DNA from: Rotaria sordida
Taxonomy: Eukaryota; Rotifera; Eurotatoria; Philodinida; Philodinidae
DNA: 64,000 nt
Direction of reading: 5' to 3'
Assembly: GCA_905250125.1 (NCBI GenBank)
Contig: CAJNOL010001218.1
Coordinates: forward strand, 1-64,000
The first letter of the stretch is position 1. Each line of letters starts with the position of its first letter. A program made the position numbers and the translations under genes. Below are positions 12,401 through 23,500 of the stretch, piece by piece. The notes beneath the pieces were generated by a model. That model was not told the origin of the DNA, searched no databases, and worked only from the letters and a program-made list of their open reading frames with translations.

Positions 12401-13065
12401 AACTCCTTATTTAAAAAAAGTCAATATTTTACAATTAAATATCTATTTCCTACTTCTGACATTTTGTTGTTCTATTAATCAATACTTCGACCTTTTCAAG
12501 TTCAGCTGTAGTTTGTACCTCTCGATCAACTTTCACCATTCCAATATTAGTTTGTTCATCAACTTCCATCTCCTAAATGATATGTCATTCTATAATGGTA
12601 TATATATTAAAACAATTAACAAACATTATCATCATTTCCAATATTATTTTGAATGTTTTCTTCTTGATTTATGAAATTATTAAAATCACCATTTGTTTCT
12701 TTTTTCCAATTCAAGTATTTTAATTGACATGTTTGACAAATTGAACTATTTGGATCAACACGACAAATTAAACGAGCAGACCAAAAAATTCTTCCCAAAC
12801 CCTCACCAACCTTAAACTTTTGACCATGTCGAATTCGAGTATTACAACCAATACACGTTGGATTAACCATATCGTTTTAATAATAATTCAGAGAAAGAAT
12901 GATCGTATTCTTAAATGTTTCTAACCTTTTTTTTTACAAGCAAAACGGATATTTTTTCACGATTTAACGAAAGAAAAGAAACGGAACCGTTATAGATTGC
13001 TTTCTTCCTTCAAATAGGAAGTTGTCATAATATTTCCACGTGTTTCATTGTTTTATTTGTTCTTT
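9467..13065 (-). mobile_element. ISL2EU-like (PIF/Harbinger) DNA transposon, apparently intact
   Basis: Inverted terminal sequences frame a complete transposase gene. The left copy at 9467-9514 starts AAAGAACAAATAAAAC. Its reverse complement lies at about 13018-13065, directly against the scaffold gap, with two mismatches in 48 bases. Because the right copy runs into the gap, the outermost bases and the target duplication cannot be read. The near-identical ends plus an uninterrupted coding sequence suggest a recent insertion. Confidence 0.8.
9647..12870 (-). CDS. DDE transposase, ISL2EU/PIF-Harbinger type, 7 exons
   Basis: Cuts and pastes the surrounding transposon. Hand-read exons are 12870-12625, 12572-12454, 12405-12077, 11852-11422, 11375-11229, 10683-10542 and 10491-9647; all introns are GT-AG and the phases agree, giving 752 codons with no stop. 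Domains in order: an N-terminal Cys4 zinc ribbon (CIGC...CQTC, residues 5-50), a THAP-like segment starting SCVVCGADKG near residue 123, a helix-turn-helix (about 245-310), and a DDE_Tnp_4 catalytic core with D339 (VVDGTYLYIQ), D422 (VDRGFRDS) and E470 (WVVES). A SWIM-type zinc finger (WCCSC...CSHVC, about 662-685) and an acidic, Ser-rich tail follow. Four introns are 46-52 nt; the others are 224 and 545 nt. The start at 12870 is the first ATG of the zinc-ribbon exon. The superfamily call rests on the DDE motifs and domain order. Confidence 0.85.
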
Positions 13066-13165
13066 NNNNNNNNNNNNNNNNNNNNNNNNNNNNNNNNNNN
13101 NNNNNNNNNNNNNNNNNNNNNNNNNNNNNNNNNNNNNNNNNNNNNNNNNNNNNNNNNNNNNNNNN
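13066..13165. other. Scaffold gap (100 N)
   Basis: Exactly 100 Ns, the usual filler for a gap of unknown size. It hides the right terminus of the transposon and the 3' part of the F-box gene. Confidence 0.98.
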
Positions 13166-13727
13166 TTGATATGACAGTAGGAATACAAAAATGACTCTCA
13201 TTTTTAAAACTACATTCCCAATAGCAATGAGTCAGTTTGGGTAAATGCCAAATTTGATCAATTATACATTGAAAATCATCTGCATAGATGTGAAACAATC
13301 GACAATCGACAAATTTTAGATGTGTTAAATGATGAAGACAATATAAATCGGAAAAGAAATATTGATTAATCTTCGGATCCGAACTAACACAATTGAATGT
13401 TAATGAACGAAGATTATTTAATTGACCTAAAGTGAAACCAGCAGATAGAAAATGAGTACATTGATATGGTGTATCTTCATCATCAGAAAGTCGAAGATAT
13501 ATTATTCTATCTATTATCGATGGAAGATACGTTTGACAGAAGATATTAAAATCATCTTTGAATATCGATCGAAAATCGACACGATAATTTCGGAAATATG
13601 TCAATAATAGAGAATTAAATCGAGTATTGAGACCATGAAAAGCGCGAAGGAGATCAACTGCATTGAATAATTCAAATAAATCAATGAATAATTCGTTAGA
13701 TAAAGATTCTAGTGTCGTCTTATTCAT
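13166..13727 (-). CDS. F-box protein, 3' part lost in gap
   Basis: The N-terminal 187 residues of an F-box protein, a substrate receptor of SCF ubiquitin ligases. Residues about 5-40 (LESLSNELFIDLFELFNAVD and on) carry the LP/LS-x-E-x-x-x-x-x-F pattern of an F-box, followed by a bdelloid-typical linker (FNSLLLTYFRNYRVDFRSIF) and the start of leucine-rich repeats (LRSLTFNCV, LTHLKFVDCRLF). The frame runs into the 100-N gap at 13066-13165. On the far side of the gap lies the right end of the transposon, so the gene may have been interrupted by that insertion. The start is the first ATG, with an AT-rich leader upstream. Confidence 0.75.
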
Positions 13728-14639
13728 TGTTACTGCTCTATGAAAATCTAAAAAAGAAAAATATATATATATTATACAGCACTATAGATGTGAAATCATC
13801 TTCAAAAATAGCTGAGCTTAATGGAAAAAATGCTCGTACCATATTTATTGATCTGCTTAATTTCTTCATGCAATAGTATTTATGGTTGATGTATACAGAA
13901 CACATATATTTATTTAAGGAAAGAGCGACAGTGATGTGTGACGATTACAAGATCAATACGGGACAAAAAAAGATAATGATTTTCAGATGATACATTCCAC
14001 TAGACTGAACATCAATTAATTTTATTATTGAAAAAAGACAAATAAATCGAACCGAACTAAACATTGCAGTAATAAATATGTGACAGATCAGATAAAATAC
14101 TTGTTATTTCATGATTTGTATCATGAGTATGTCTCACGTATTGAAGTGAATACGTAAATACCAAGTTTTATTATAAAAAAGAAACAAAAGAATATATATA
14201 TATATAACGCAATAGAGAACAAGATTAAGGTCAAATATAACGTTGTTTTGACCTTAATCAACAATAACAAATATAAGTTGAGGTCAAGTGAAGATCAAAG
14301 AAAAGATGAAAGAACGAAGAGAAAATAATACATATATGTATATGTATACATTTGGCGTATTATCAAGACAGAACGAAAAAAGAAAGAGGAAAATAAGAGA
14401 AACTAAAGGAAGGAATCAGAAAATGGCAATACATTACAGTATGATTAATCTATCCCAGATACAAGCTCTTTTCAAACTGACATCAAAATCGAATGAATTA
14501 GAATTCTCAATAAGCTTAATGAGTATCGCCTTGCTGTAATAATGTTCAATGTGTGCTCATTTGTTGCTAGGAGCGGTCACTCTCTTCGATATGTACCTTT
14601 ATTCTATTGAGGTACTGATTTTGAATAGAATTTGTTGTC
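13728..14639. other. No recognisable gene
   Basis: AT-rich with short TATATA runs at 13761 and 14191. The Lys/Arg-rich frame at 14288-14539 reads from purine-rich DNA and shows no motif. Confidence 0.4.
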
Positions 14640-14739
14640 TAATGACATTATCCGTTGCTTTGCTTCTTTGATCGCTTATTGTTTTGATCTTCTTCTGGTA
14701 CTCAACAGATTATTATTCAAAAAGATAACATTTCTGTTT

Positions 14740-15205
14740 GAACCTTTGGAAAAAAAGAAATTCTCACAAAATATAATCGATCTTGAAGAAAGAGCAAAAT
14801 TGCTGATGGTTCAATTAAACAACTTTGCTAAAAATATGTTACTTACTGTGAATGTTTCTAAAACTAAGACTCTTTTAGTACATAGCTACTATTTTACCTC
14901 GTGTTAAATATAAAAAATCGAATTTATTTTTGCTATTAAATACCTTGGAATCTCAATTGTCTCGAAAATGATATAGGGTATCTACATAAGCAGCAAAATA
15001 TATAATGCAACGAGACTTATATATTTAATATACTCAAGCAATAAATCAATATTCGACGTAATTTATTTTTTGTCTTTTGATCTTCTAAATTTCATTTGAT
15101 TATTCCCAACATGGCTTTATTTTTCTGAAAAACAGAAACAATAATTAAATTCATTATTTTGCTCTGAAATCAGAATAATTTATGGACTATCAGGTTGGGA
15201 CAATA
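14740..15205 (+). pseudogene. LINE reverse-transcriptase remnant
   Basis: The frame at 14632-14907 ends in NNFAKNMLLTVNVSKTKTLL, the pattern of the non-LTR reverse-transcriptase region after the catalytic box (short helix, then N-x-x-K-T-K). Downstream, in another frame, come a YLGIS word (about 14937) and GLSGWDNIS (about 15185), which match the usual order of later RT and thumb motifs. At least one frame change and several stops separate these pieces, and neither the catalytic YxDD nor an endonuclease domain is seen. It is a short dead fragment. The clade (Jockey/CR1/RTE-like) cannot be told. Confidence 0.55.
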
Positions 15206-15487
15206 TTTCAACTATAGTAATTAATTAATGATTACACTTTTATCTTGCGGATCTAACTTGTCTCTCCATCTCGGAAAATCAGTTTAACTATCCGAGAGAC
15301 TAAGTCATAGGAAAAATGATTGGATAAATTTTCATAGCATTCATAAGAGATAAAATTAGTACTCTTTAAACATTCAACTCTTTAATATGAACATGTTTAT
15401 ATATAGATATTTCCTACTGCTACCTTAACATGTTTAATTAGTTTAATATTGTAGGTTTCTTAAATTTGATAAATTTATCACATGTAG

Positions 15488-15907
15488 ATGGCGCTAATTT
15501 CTTTTACTGTCTTATATTTAATTTATGTTATTCTAATCAGAAAACATCGCAGAATGCAGGATAATTTTCGCGTTCTACAGAACACTCAAGCAGATATACG
15601 TACAATTACCCTTCCTACTCAGGAGGATAGAGTAACACTTAATATGGTTCATATTAGCGTAGAGCAAGGCTCAGAAAATTTTTCTAACTCCAAGTACAGA
15701 GTAAGAAAAAAACCTGCCCCGTATTTTTCTTCCGTAACTATAATGTCCTGCGTGATTGATAGTTTTGATCACAATCACGAACGTTGTTTGAATCAAAATA
15801 AGGACTACCATCCTGAATATTACATTGTATATAGTGACATGATAAGAACTGTTGACTCCTCAGGCGAGTCGTCTTTGTCATCTACTTCATTAAGTACAGT
15901 CAAATAG
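15488..15907 (+). CDS. Hypothetical single-pass membrane protein (or last exon)
   Basis: An open frame of 139 codons. Residues 2-20 (ALISFTVLYLIYVILIRKHR) form one strongly hydrophobic helix followed by Lys/Arg, so the rest would be cytosolic. The tail is polar, Ser-rich and ends SSLSSTSLSTVK. A TTGTAG at 15448-15453 and a CATGTAG just before the ATG are possible splice acceptors, so this could be the last exon of a receptor whose earlier exons are not recognised. I do not know the family. Confidence 0.35.
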   Translation: MALISFTVLYLIYVILIRKHRRMQDNFRVLQNTQADIRTITLPTQEDRVTLNMVHISVEQGSENFSNSKYRVRKKPAPYFSSVTIMSCVIDSFDHNHERCLNQNKDYHPEYYIVYSDMIRTVDSSGESSLSSTSLSTVK

Positions 15908-15909
15908 AG

Positions 15910-16465
15910 TAAAAAATCACATTGACAATTCATTCTTTTTGTCTAAAATACATTCATTTGTAACAAAATCAATATGTTCAAACAAAAGCAGTTTAGCTCC
16001 CAAGATGAAAAGTGAAGATTTCTTTTGTAAATACCTCTAACATTACCATTTATTTGCCAATCACATTTCATACCACATCCACTCGTTGTTCTAGCTCTTC
16101 TTACTACTAGTGAATATTAATTTTAGCCATAATATTCAACTTTTTCAATACACAGGCATACATGAAACTAATGATAGCGTGTATTAGTTCTTTCTTGTAG
16201 ATGCATTCTACTTACTATGTTTTCCTTTCGGTGATAGTTATTTTATATTTTTATAGACTTCTAAAATTAGATTTCTTCTCTATCACATGTCTATCATTTT
16301 TCAATAGTGATTTTCTCAGAACCGACTGAGATATCATTAGCAGCTGACATATTCTGTTTTAATGTTTGATTTAGTCTCTATAAGTCGATGGTATTTCTAT
16401 TCTTTTTACTTCTTTCACCACCATACAAAATAAGGATGATCATTCAATATGAATAGATTTATATT
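15910..16465. other. No recognisable gene
   Basis: Nothing recognised; AT-rich. Confidence 0.4.
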
Positions 16466-16958
16466 CCCTCGACTGAAAGGAGGGTCATATGAAAAAAAAT
16501 AGTTTGTGTGTATGTATGTATGTTTGTGTCAGGGTCAAAAGAACATCAGGGTCAAAAGAACATCAGGGTCAAAAGAACATCAGGGTCAAAAAAACATCCG
16601 CTTCTGCATAAAACTTGACCAAAGAGTAATCGAGGGTGGGGAACTCGAATCTGAGGTTAGATTTAATTAATTATTAATTCATTATTAACTAATTATTAAT
16701 TGATTATTAATTATTAATGTCTTTTATAAAACTTAACAAAAAGGTGATCGAGGACGGAGAACACGAATCTGAGGTTAGTTTTAATTAATTATTAATTAAT
16801 TATTAACTAATTGTTAATTGGTCATTAATTATTAATTTTTCTTATAAAACTTGACCAAAGGGTAATCGAGAGTGGAGAACTCGAATCTGAGGTTAATTTT
16901 AATTAATTATTAGCTAATTATTAATTGATTATTAATTCCCTCGACTGAAAGGAGGGTC
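16466..16958. repeat. Satellite block A: about 120-bp units with 18-bp subrepeats
   Basis: It opens with CCCTCGACTGAAAGGAGGGT at 16468, then a GTAT run and about four copies of an 18-bp unit close to CAGGGTCAAAAGAACATC (16528-16600). Three units of about 120 bp follow, each with a core like AACTTGACCAAAGNGTAATC then GAATCTGAGGTTA and an ATTAATTATTAATT tail. The opening words recur at 16937, so the whole block has begun to repeat at a higher order (about 470 bp). Confidence 0.8.
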
Positions 16959-17035
16959 ATACAAAAAAAAATAGTTTGTGTGTGTGTTTGTGGGTTTGTG
17001 TCAGGGTCAAAAGAACATACCAGAGAGGTTAGCTT

Positions 17036-18060
17036 ATTTTAAGACTTTTGGTCGTTTTGAGTGAACTTTGCCATAGGTTATCGAGGGCCCTGAATCCGAA
17101 TCCATTGCCCATTTCGGTGGCCGGGGTTTTATTGGTCAGGAACTGACCAATCAAAAACGAACTTTTTTATTTTAAGACTTTTGGTCGTTTTGAGTGAACT
17201 TTGCCATAGGTTATCGAGGGCCCTGAATCTGAATCCATAGCCAATTTCGGTTGCCGAGGTGTCATTAGTTAAAAACCGACCAATCAGAAACGAAATTTCT
17301 TATTCTAAAGGCTTTTGACCTTTTTGATGGAACTTTGCTATAGGTTATCGAGGGCCCTGAATCTGAATCCGAAGCCCATTTTTTTGGCCGAGATTTCATT
17401 GGTCAGGAACCAGCCAATCAGAAACGAACTTTTTTTTATTTTGAGATTTTTGGCCGTTTTGATCGAACTCTGCTATAGGTTATCGAGAGCGCTGAATTTG
17501 AATCCGAAGGCCATTTTTTTGGCCGAGATTTCATTGGTCAAAAACTAACCAATCAGAAAAGAACTTTCTTATTTTAAGACTTTTCGCCGTTTTGATCGAG
17601 CTTTGCTATAGGTTATCGAGGGCCCTGAATCCGAATCCGAAGCCCATTTTTTTGGCCGAGATTTCATTGGTCAGAAATCGGTCAATCAGAAATGAGCTTT
17701 TTCATTTTAAAACTTTTGGTCGTTTTGAGTGAACTTTGCTGTAGGTTATCGATGGCCAGGATTCCGAATCCGAAGTCAGTTTTTTTGGCCAGGCTTTCAT
17801 TGTGTGAAATCCGGCCAATCAGAAACCAGCTTTTTTATTTTAAGGCTTTTCGACGATTTGATGAAACTTTGCTATAGGTTATCGATGGCCCTGAATCCGA
17901 ATCCGAAGCCATTTCTTTGGCCGAAGTTTCATTGATGGGAAACCGGTCAATCAAAAAAGGAACTTTTTTATTTTACGGCTTTTGGCCGTTTTGATCGAAC
18001 TTTGTTAGAGGTTATCGAGGGTGAAAAATCCGAATCTGGAATCAGGATTCCAAAATTCAG
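17036..18060. repeat. Satellite block B: about 133-bp tandem repeat, 8 copies
   Basis: Eight tandem units of roughly 130-135 bp. The conserved core TAGGTTATCGAGGGCCCTGA lies near 17075, 17207, 17340, 17475, 17607, 17740, 17873 and 18006. Each unit also has TTTTAAGACTTTTGGTCGTT upstream and a CATTGGTCAGGAACTGACCAATC-like short palindrome downstream. The core (AATCGAGGG followed by GAATC) is shared with block A, so A and B probably come from one ancestral unit. Open frames here, including those with ALNLNPK words, are translations of the satellite. Confidence 0.85.
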
Positions 18061-20552
18061 ATCTCGAATCTATTCGTTCTATGAGAAGTGATGTTGAGAA
18101 ACAGCAAGTACTTTGTAATACGTGACAGTAGTGTAATGAATCAAGAAATACGAAGATAAGATGAAATTAGAGTGCTTGTAGAGCAAAGATTGAGGAATGA
18201 GAGCGAGTTACGCAAAAAAATTATTTAGATTGGCAGGATACAACGGCTGTGTCCACTTATTCAGAATATTTCAGATTATCGGTAAATCTATACTAACGTG
18301 TCCTCTTCCTGAATACTGATAAGCTTCCAAAGAAAATTTCTAATGTGGATGAATTTTTTTGTAAAGGATCAAACTTTCCATCAGTTTTTTAAATAGGAAC
18401 GATGGCTCGATTTTGAAAATGGTATCAACCTTTCGTGAGTGAAAGTAGCTGGAAGTAGCGGATAGCCGTGAATGGCGTTCCTTCGGAAGGACGGCGAACG
18501 AATAGCTGCCTCTAAACTAGGTTTATTCAAATCTGTTTTACGACATTTCTGCATAACATCAAGCAAGGTCCTTAAAAAAGTGCCACAGAGACTTAACATG
18601 TGACATTTTATGTAGAGAAGGACTCCTATAAACATGGAGAAACTCGAGAGACGACACGTATATATTTAATAGATATCTTGCTGGATATAGGAAATCTAGT
18701 ACCCTTTAGTTACGAGTAGAGAAGCTTTTGAAGCAGTCGAAATGTGGATTAGTCATGCCTTGAATAAGAAAGTAGTCATTTGAGAATATGTGTTCAAAGA
18801 TAGTAGTAGCTAAGTGTGAATAGCGCCACGTCGGAACTCCGACAGTGAAATATAGTAGCTTCTATTTCTATTTCACAATTTTTTTGGTATGAGATATGGT
18901 CTATTAAGCTAGTTTTTTGTGTGAAATCATATACTTAAGCTTCTTTCGATGGCGAGCTCCATGAAATCTTAGATTGACTAGCTAGGTAAAGGATTGAAAC
19001 GCATAAGGAATAGTTCACAAGTATTTTCACTTTGGGATTTCTCATGCGATAAATATAGGCAGCTTTGAAACTAATCCAAATCTAGAATCCAGTAAAATTT
19101 AAATAACAGTGCATGATTATATAATTACTGGAAGAGAACGATGCATAACAGCAATTAGTTGCGCGTGACGACCCACTCGGATGCCGACGAGTGACTAGCT
19201 GCTGCCCTAAAAAATCCTTTGAATAGAATTCTTTTAAACTTCTAATCCATTGGAAGGATCTCTAGCACTTAGATCTTACTAGGATTCATGGGAGGAAGAA
19301 CTGGCAAGAGGGTTAACAAGTGTATTTGAATGAAGTGTGAGAACGAGTGTGTTGGAGATCTTCAAAATCGGAATCGAACATTTCCTGAAAAGCGTCAATA
19401 ATACAATTTGCATCGAATCATCAAAAGTGGACTTGAATGGAATTTAATAATCCTTTATCTTCATAGATACGTCATCTGCCCATTGACTTGTCAAATTTTT
19501 TTTCCGGCTATTTAAAATTCGTTATTTAATCTCACAAAGACTCAGAGTTGAAGCCTGATTCAACTTGCGTATACCGGATATTAGTTTGAACAAATATAGC
19601 TTTTTAGTCTGATAGCTACGCTAAACATGCATTTTCGTAGTGGGTACCGGTCAGCGATATTGCCCGCCTATGTGTTTATGAGTATGCGCATTATTAATAC
19701 AGTTTGCGTGAAGTGTAGTGCATCTTTACTGCAGTCACGCTGATATTTTTTGTCTGCTGATTTTCTCTGAAAATCGAATATACTATTTTTTCGTGGCTTG
19801 AGGATATTGCTGTGTCAGTGTGGGTCACGTAGATTTCTTTTGAGTGTTATTGATAGAGTAACAGATTAAATGAACGAATGTTATAGCTAGCAGTATTACA
19901 ACGGTACCAATAGCATTATACACGCCGACACATGTGTACACTAATGTTGACACTAGCACAAAGCCATGTGCAAATGCCCGATGCTACCTTTTGAAAAATG
20001 TCTGCAGTAATAAACAACTGCTGATGCAGTGAAACATTCAGTCGAGGGTTAAGCGAGTCACACAGACGAGCGTTACTTGTTTTAGCTCTGTACCAACATT
20101 CAGAGATTATATACTAAAGTAAAGACACGAATAAACATAGAAAGAACTAGAATAAGCTTGATAGTACATATGCAGCAATAGCAAGACGCTCGTTGATATT
20201 CAGAAATTGACTTTGACAAATATCACGGTAGAAATATTGATGATATCATTAAAGAACTCGAAATGCTCGGTAAATTTCTGGAAGATATGCTTAATGATAC
20301 TCTGGCGGAATACACCTTTTTTGTTTCCCTGTTTTTGACGATCGTACAGTCACATTCGATGCACATAGCTTAGTTAGATCCGTTCGGTAACATGAAATTC
20401 CAAATGGGAAAACTCTACATATTGATGTTAATAAACAAAATAAATATATAAATAGAAAAATGGTTACAAGACTTATTAGTAGTATGAAATACAAAGTTAG
20501 AAACAACAAACCAAAAAAAAAGAAAGCAAAAGTCAAGCTACGATCTACAACA
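18061..20552. other. No recognisable gene
   Basis: About 2.5 kb with no recognised gene. A stretch near 20200-20330 on the plus strand reads protein-like (KYHGRNIDDIIKELEMLGKF) but is short, has no family match I know and no clean start, so I do not call it. Confidence 0.4.
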
Positions 20553-23500
20553 TTAACAAGTCTGTAAGAAGACGTTCAGATTATCATCACCTTCGTTGGC
20601 CACCAGATAATCCAGTTTTCCGTCATTGTTAAAATCACCAACACAAATTGAGAATGGGTGAGATCCATAGCCAATCGAGAAAGTCTTTATACCGGCGAAG
20701 GAACCATTACCATATCCAAGCAAGACGCCTACACTGTTTGTTCCATAATTAGTGACAATAAGATCTAGCAAAGTGTCGTTGTTGAAATCACCGACAAAGA
20801 CGGCATTCGGTTGAGAGCCAGAACCAGTCGAAAATGTCTTCTGACTTGAATAAGTCCCACTAACAGACCCAAGAAACACACCAACGTTATCATTATCTTT
20901 ATTAGCGACAATGATATCCAATATAGTATCGTTGTTGAAATCATCAACAACAACAGACCATGGAGAAGAATCAGTTGAATATGTCCTTTGAATAGCGAAA
21001 GAACCGTTGCCGTATCCCAGAAAAATACCAACGTTGTTAATACCCGAATTTGCGACTACGATATCCATTTCACCGTCTTTGTTTAAATCACCTACAGCCA
21101 ATGACTTAGGTCGAGATCCATTGCCTGTTATCAGTCTAAGTTGGTTTATAAAAGCATGATTAGAATATCCGAGAAGTACACTAACATTGTTGCCATTCAA
21201 ATTAGCAGTTACAATATCCAACCAGCTGTCGTTGTTAAAGTCACCAACAGTTATAGATTGTGGATAAGAGCCAATTGGATATGTTGTTTGGTTTGCGAAC
21301 AAGCCATTACCATATCCAAGAAGTACGCTGACAGTGTCACTACGACAATTAGCGATAAGAAGATCCAGTCGAGTGTCTTTATTAATATCGCCAAAAGTTA
21401 CTGAACTCGGCCCACTATCAGTCGGATACGTCATTTGATCGGCAAAAGAACCATTACCATATCCAAGAAATACACTGACCGTATTGTTATTCTGATTAGT
21501 GACAACAAAATCCAGTCGGGTGTCATTGTTAAGGTCACTAACAGCTACAGAGAATGGACTAGAGCGAGTGAAATATTTCGTTTGATTTGCAAAAGAACCA
21601 TTACCATATCCGAGAAGTACGCTGACAGTGTTCTCATTCCAATTAGCGACTAAAATATCCAATTGAGCATCATTGTTAAAGTCACCAATTACGACAGATG
21701 TTGGATAAAAGCCAGTTCGATATGTCGTTTGCTTCCCAAAGGAGCCATTGCCATATCCAAGCATTATACCTATAGTGTTGTCAAACGAATTAGTTACAAC
21801 GATATCCAGTTGGATGTCATTGTTAAAGTCACCAGCAGCTATAGAGGCTGGTCCAGAACCAGTTGAATATGTCATTTTGTCTGCAAAAGAGCCATTACCA
21901 TATCCAAGAAGAACACTGACAGTGTTGTCTAGCCAATCAGTGACAACGATATCAACTTGACTATCATTGTTAAAATAACCAAGAACTGCAGAATTTGGAG
22001 CGTTACCAGTTGAACATGTCGTTTGTGTTTCAAAAGAGCCATTACCATATCCAAGAAGTATACTTACAGTGCTAAAACCACCGTTAACGGCAACGAGATC
22101 CAATTTTTTGTCATCATTGAGATCGCCAACAACTACCGAACTTGGACCAATTCTAGTGGAATATGTCGTTGGATGAGTAAAAGATCCCGTCTCGTATAAG
22201 GCAAGTACATCTACATTATCGATGTCATCATAGGCAACGACGATTTCTGAATGCCCATCTTTGTTGAAATCACCGGCAACAACAATCGATGGAGCGAAAT
22301 CCAAACCATAGCCATAATTGTCTTGATTTTCAAAAGCTCTATCACTGTCTCCCAGAAAGAGCCCAATACGTTTACTACCACGATTGGCTACTGCGATATC
22401 CACCTGACCGTCTCTGTTGAAATCATGGACGACAATTGAGCAAGGATGAGAATATAAGCCCGTTGAGAACATTTTTTGATTTCCAAAAGTGCTATTTCCA
22501 TGTCCAAGAACTAGACCTATACTATCAGTACCATAATTGGCAACGAAAATGTCGAGTAGACTATCGTTATTATAGTCAAAAACGGCGACACTTCTTAAAA
22601 GAGATCCAATACTAGGTACAATGGTGATATCGTTTTTTAGCGCTCCTCTGTCATAACGAAGTAGTACACTTACAGTATGACTTTGATAATTAGTAATGGC
22701 AAGGTCCAGTCTGGTATCGTTGTTAAAATCACCCACAGCTAGTGCCATTGGAGTGGAACCAGTTGAATATGTCGTTTGTTCTGCGAACGAGCCATTACCA
22801 TATCCGAGAAATACGCTTACATTATTACTGGCACTGTTACTGACAATGATATCTAGTTGATGATCATTATTAAAATCACCAAGAGTCACAGCGTTTGGAC
22901 CAAAACCAGTTGAAATTGTTATTTGATTTGCAAAAAAACCATTGCCAAATCCGAAAAATATAGATAAAGTGTTGCTATACTGATTAGTAACAACGAAATC
23001 CAGCCGAGTGTCATTATTGAAATCGCCAACAACTACCCATTGCGGATAAAGGCCAGTTGGATAAGTCATTGGATTTGAAAAAGAACCATTGCCATATCCG
23101 ATAAGTACACTAACAGTATCATCAAACGAATTAGTAACGACAATATCCAGTCGGATATCATTGTTAAAGTCACCGACAGCAACAGAGTTTGGACTCCAAC
23201 CAGCTGAATATGTTATCTGATTTGCAAAGCTACCATTGCCATATCCGATAAATATGCCTACAGTGTTGTCATTCTGATTAGTGACTATCAAATCCAGTTG
23301 AGAGTCATTATTGAAATCGTCAACAACCACCCATTGTGGATAAAGACCAGTTGGATAGGTTGTTGAGTTTGCAAAGGAACCATTGTCAGATCCAAAAAAT
23401 ACACTGATAGTGTTGTCAATCGAATTAGTGACAACGATATCTAATCGAATGTCATTGTTAAAGTCACCAACAGCTACCCATTGTGGAGAAAAGCCAGTTC

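Noticed and set aside
14640-15205. An LTR retroelement or virus-like origin for the reverse-transcriptase fragment
   Set aside because: The N-x-x-K-T-K pattern and the following YLGI word are of non-LTR type, and no flanking long repeats were seen.
17315-17935. Plus-strand frames with repeating LCYRLSRALNLNPK words
   Set aside because: They are translations of the 133-bp satellite and shift frame between units.
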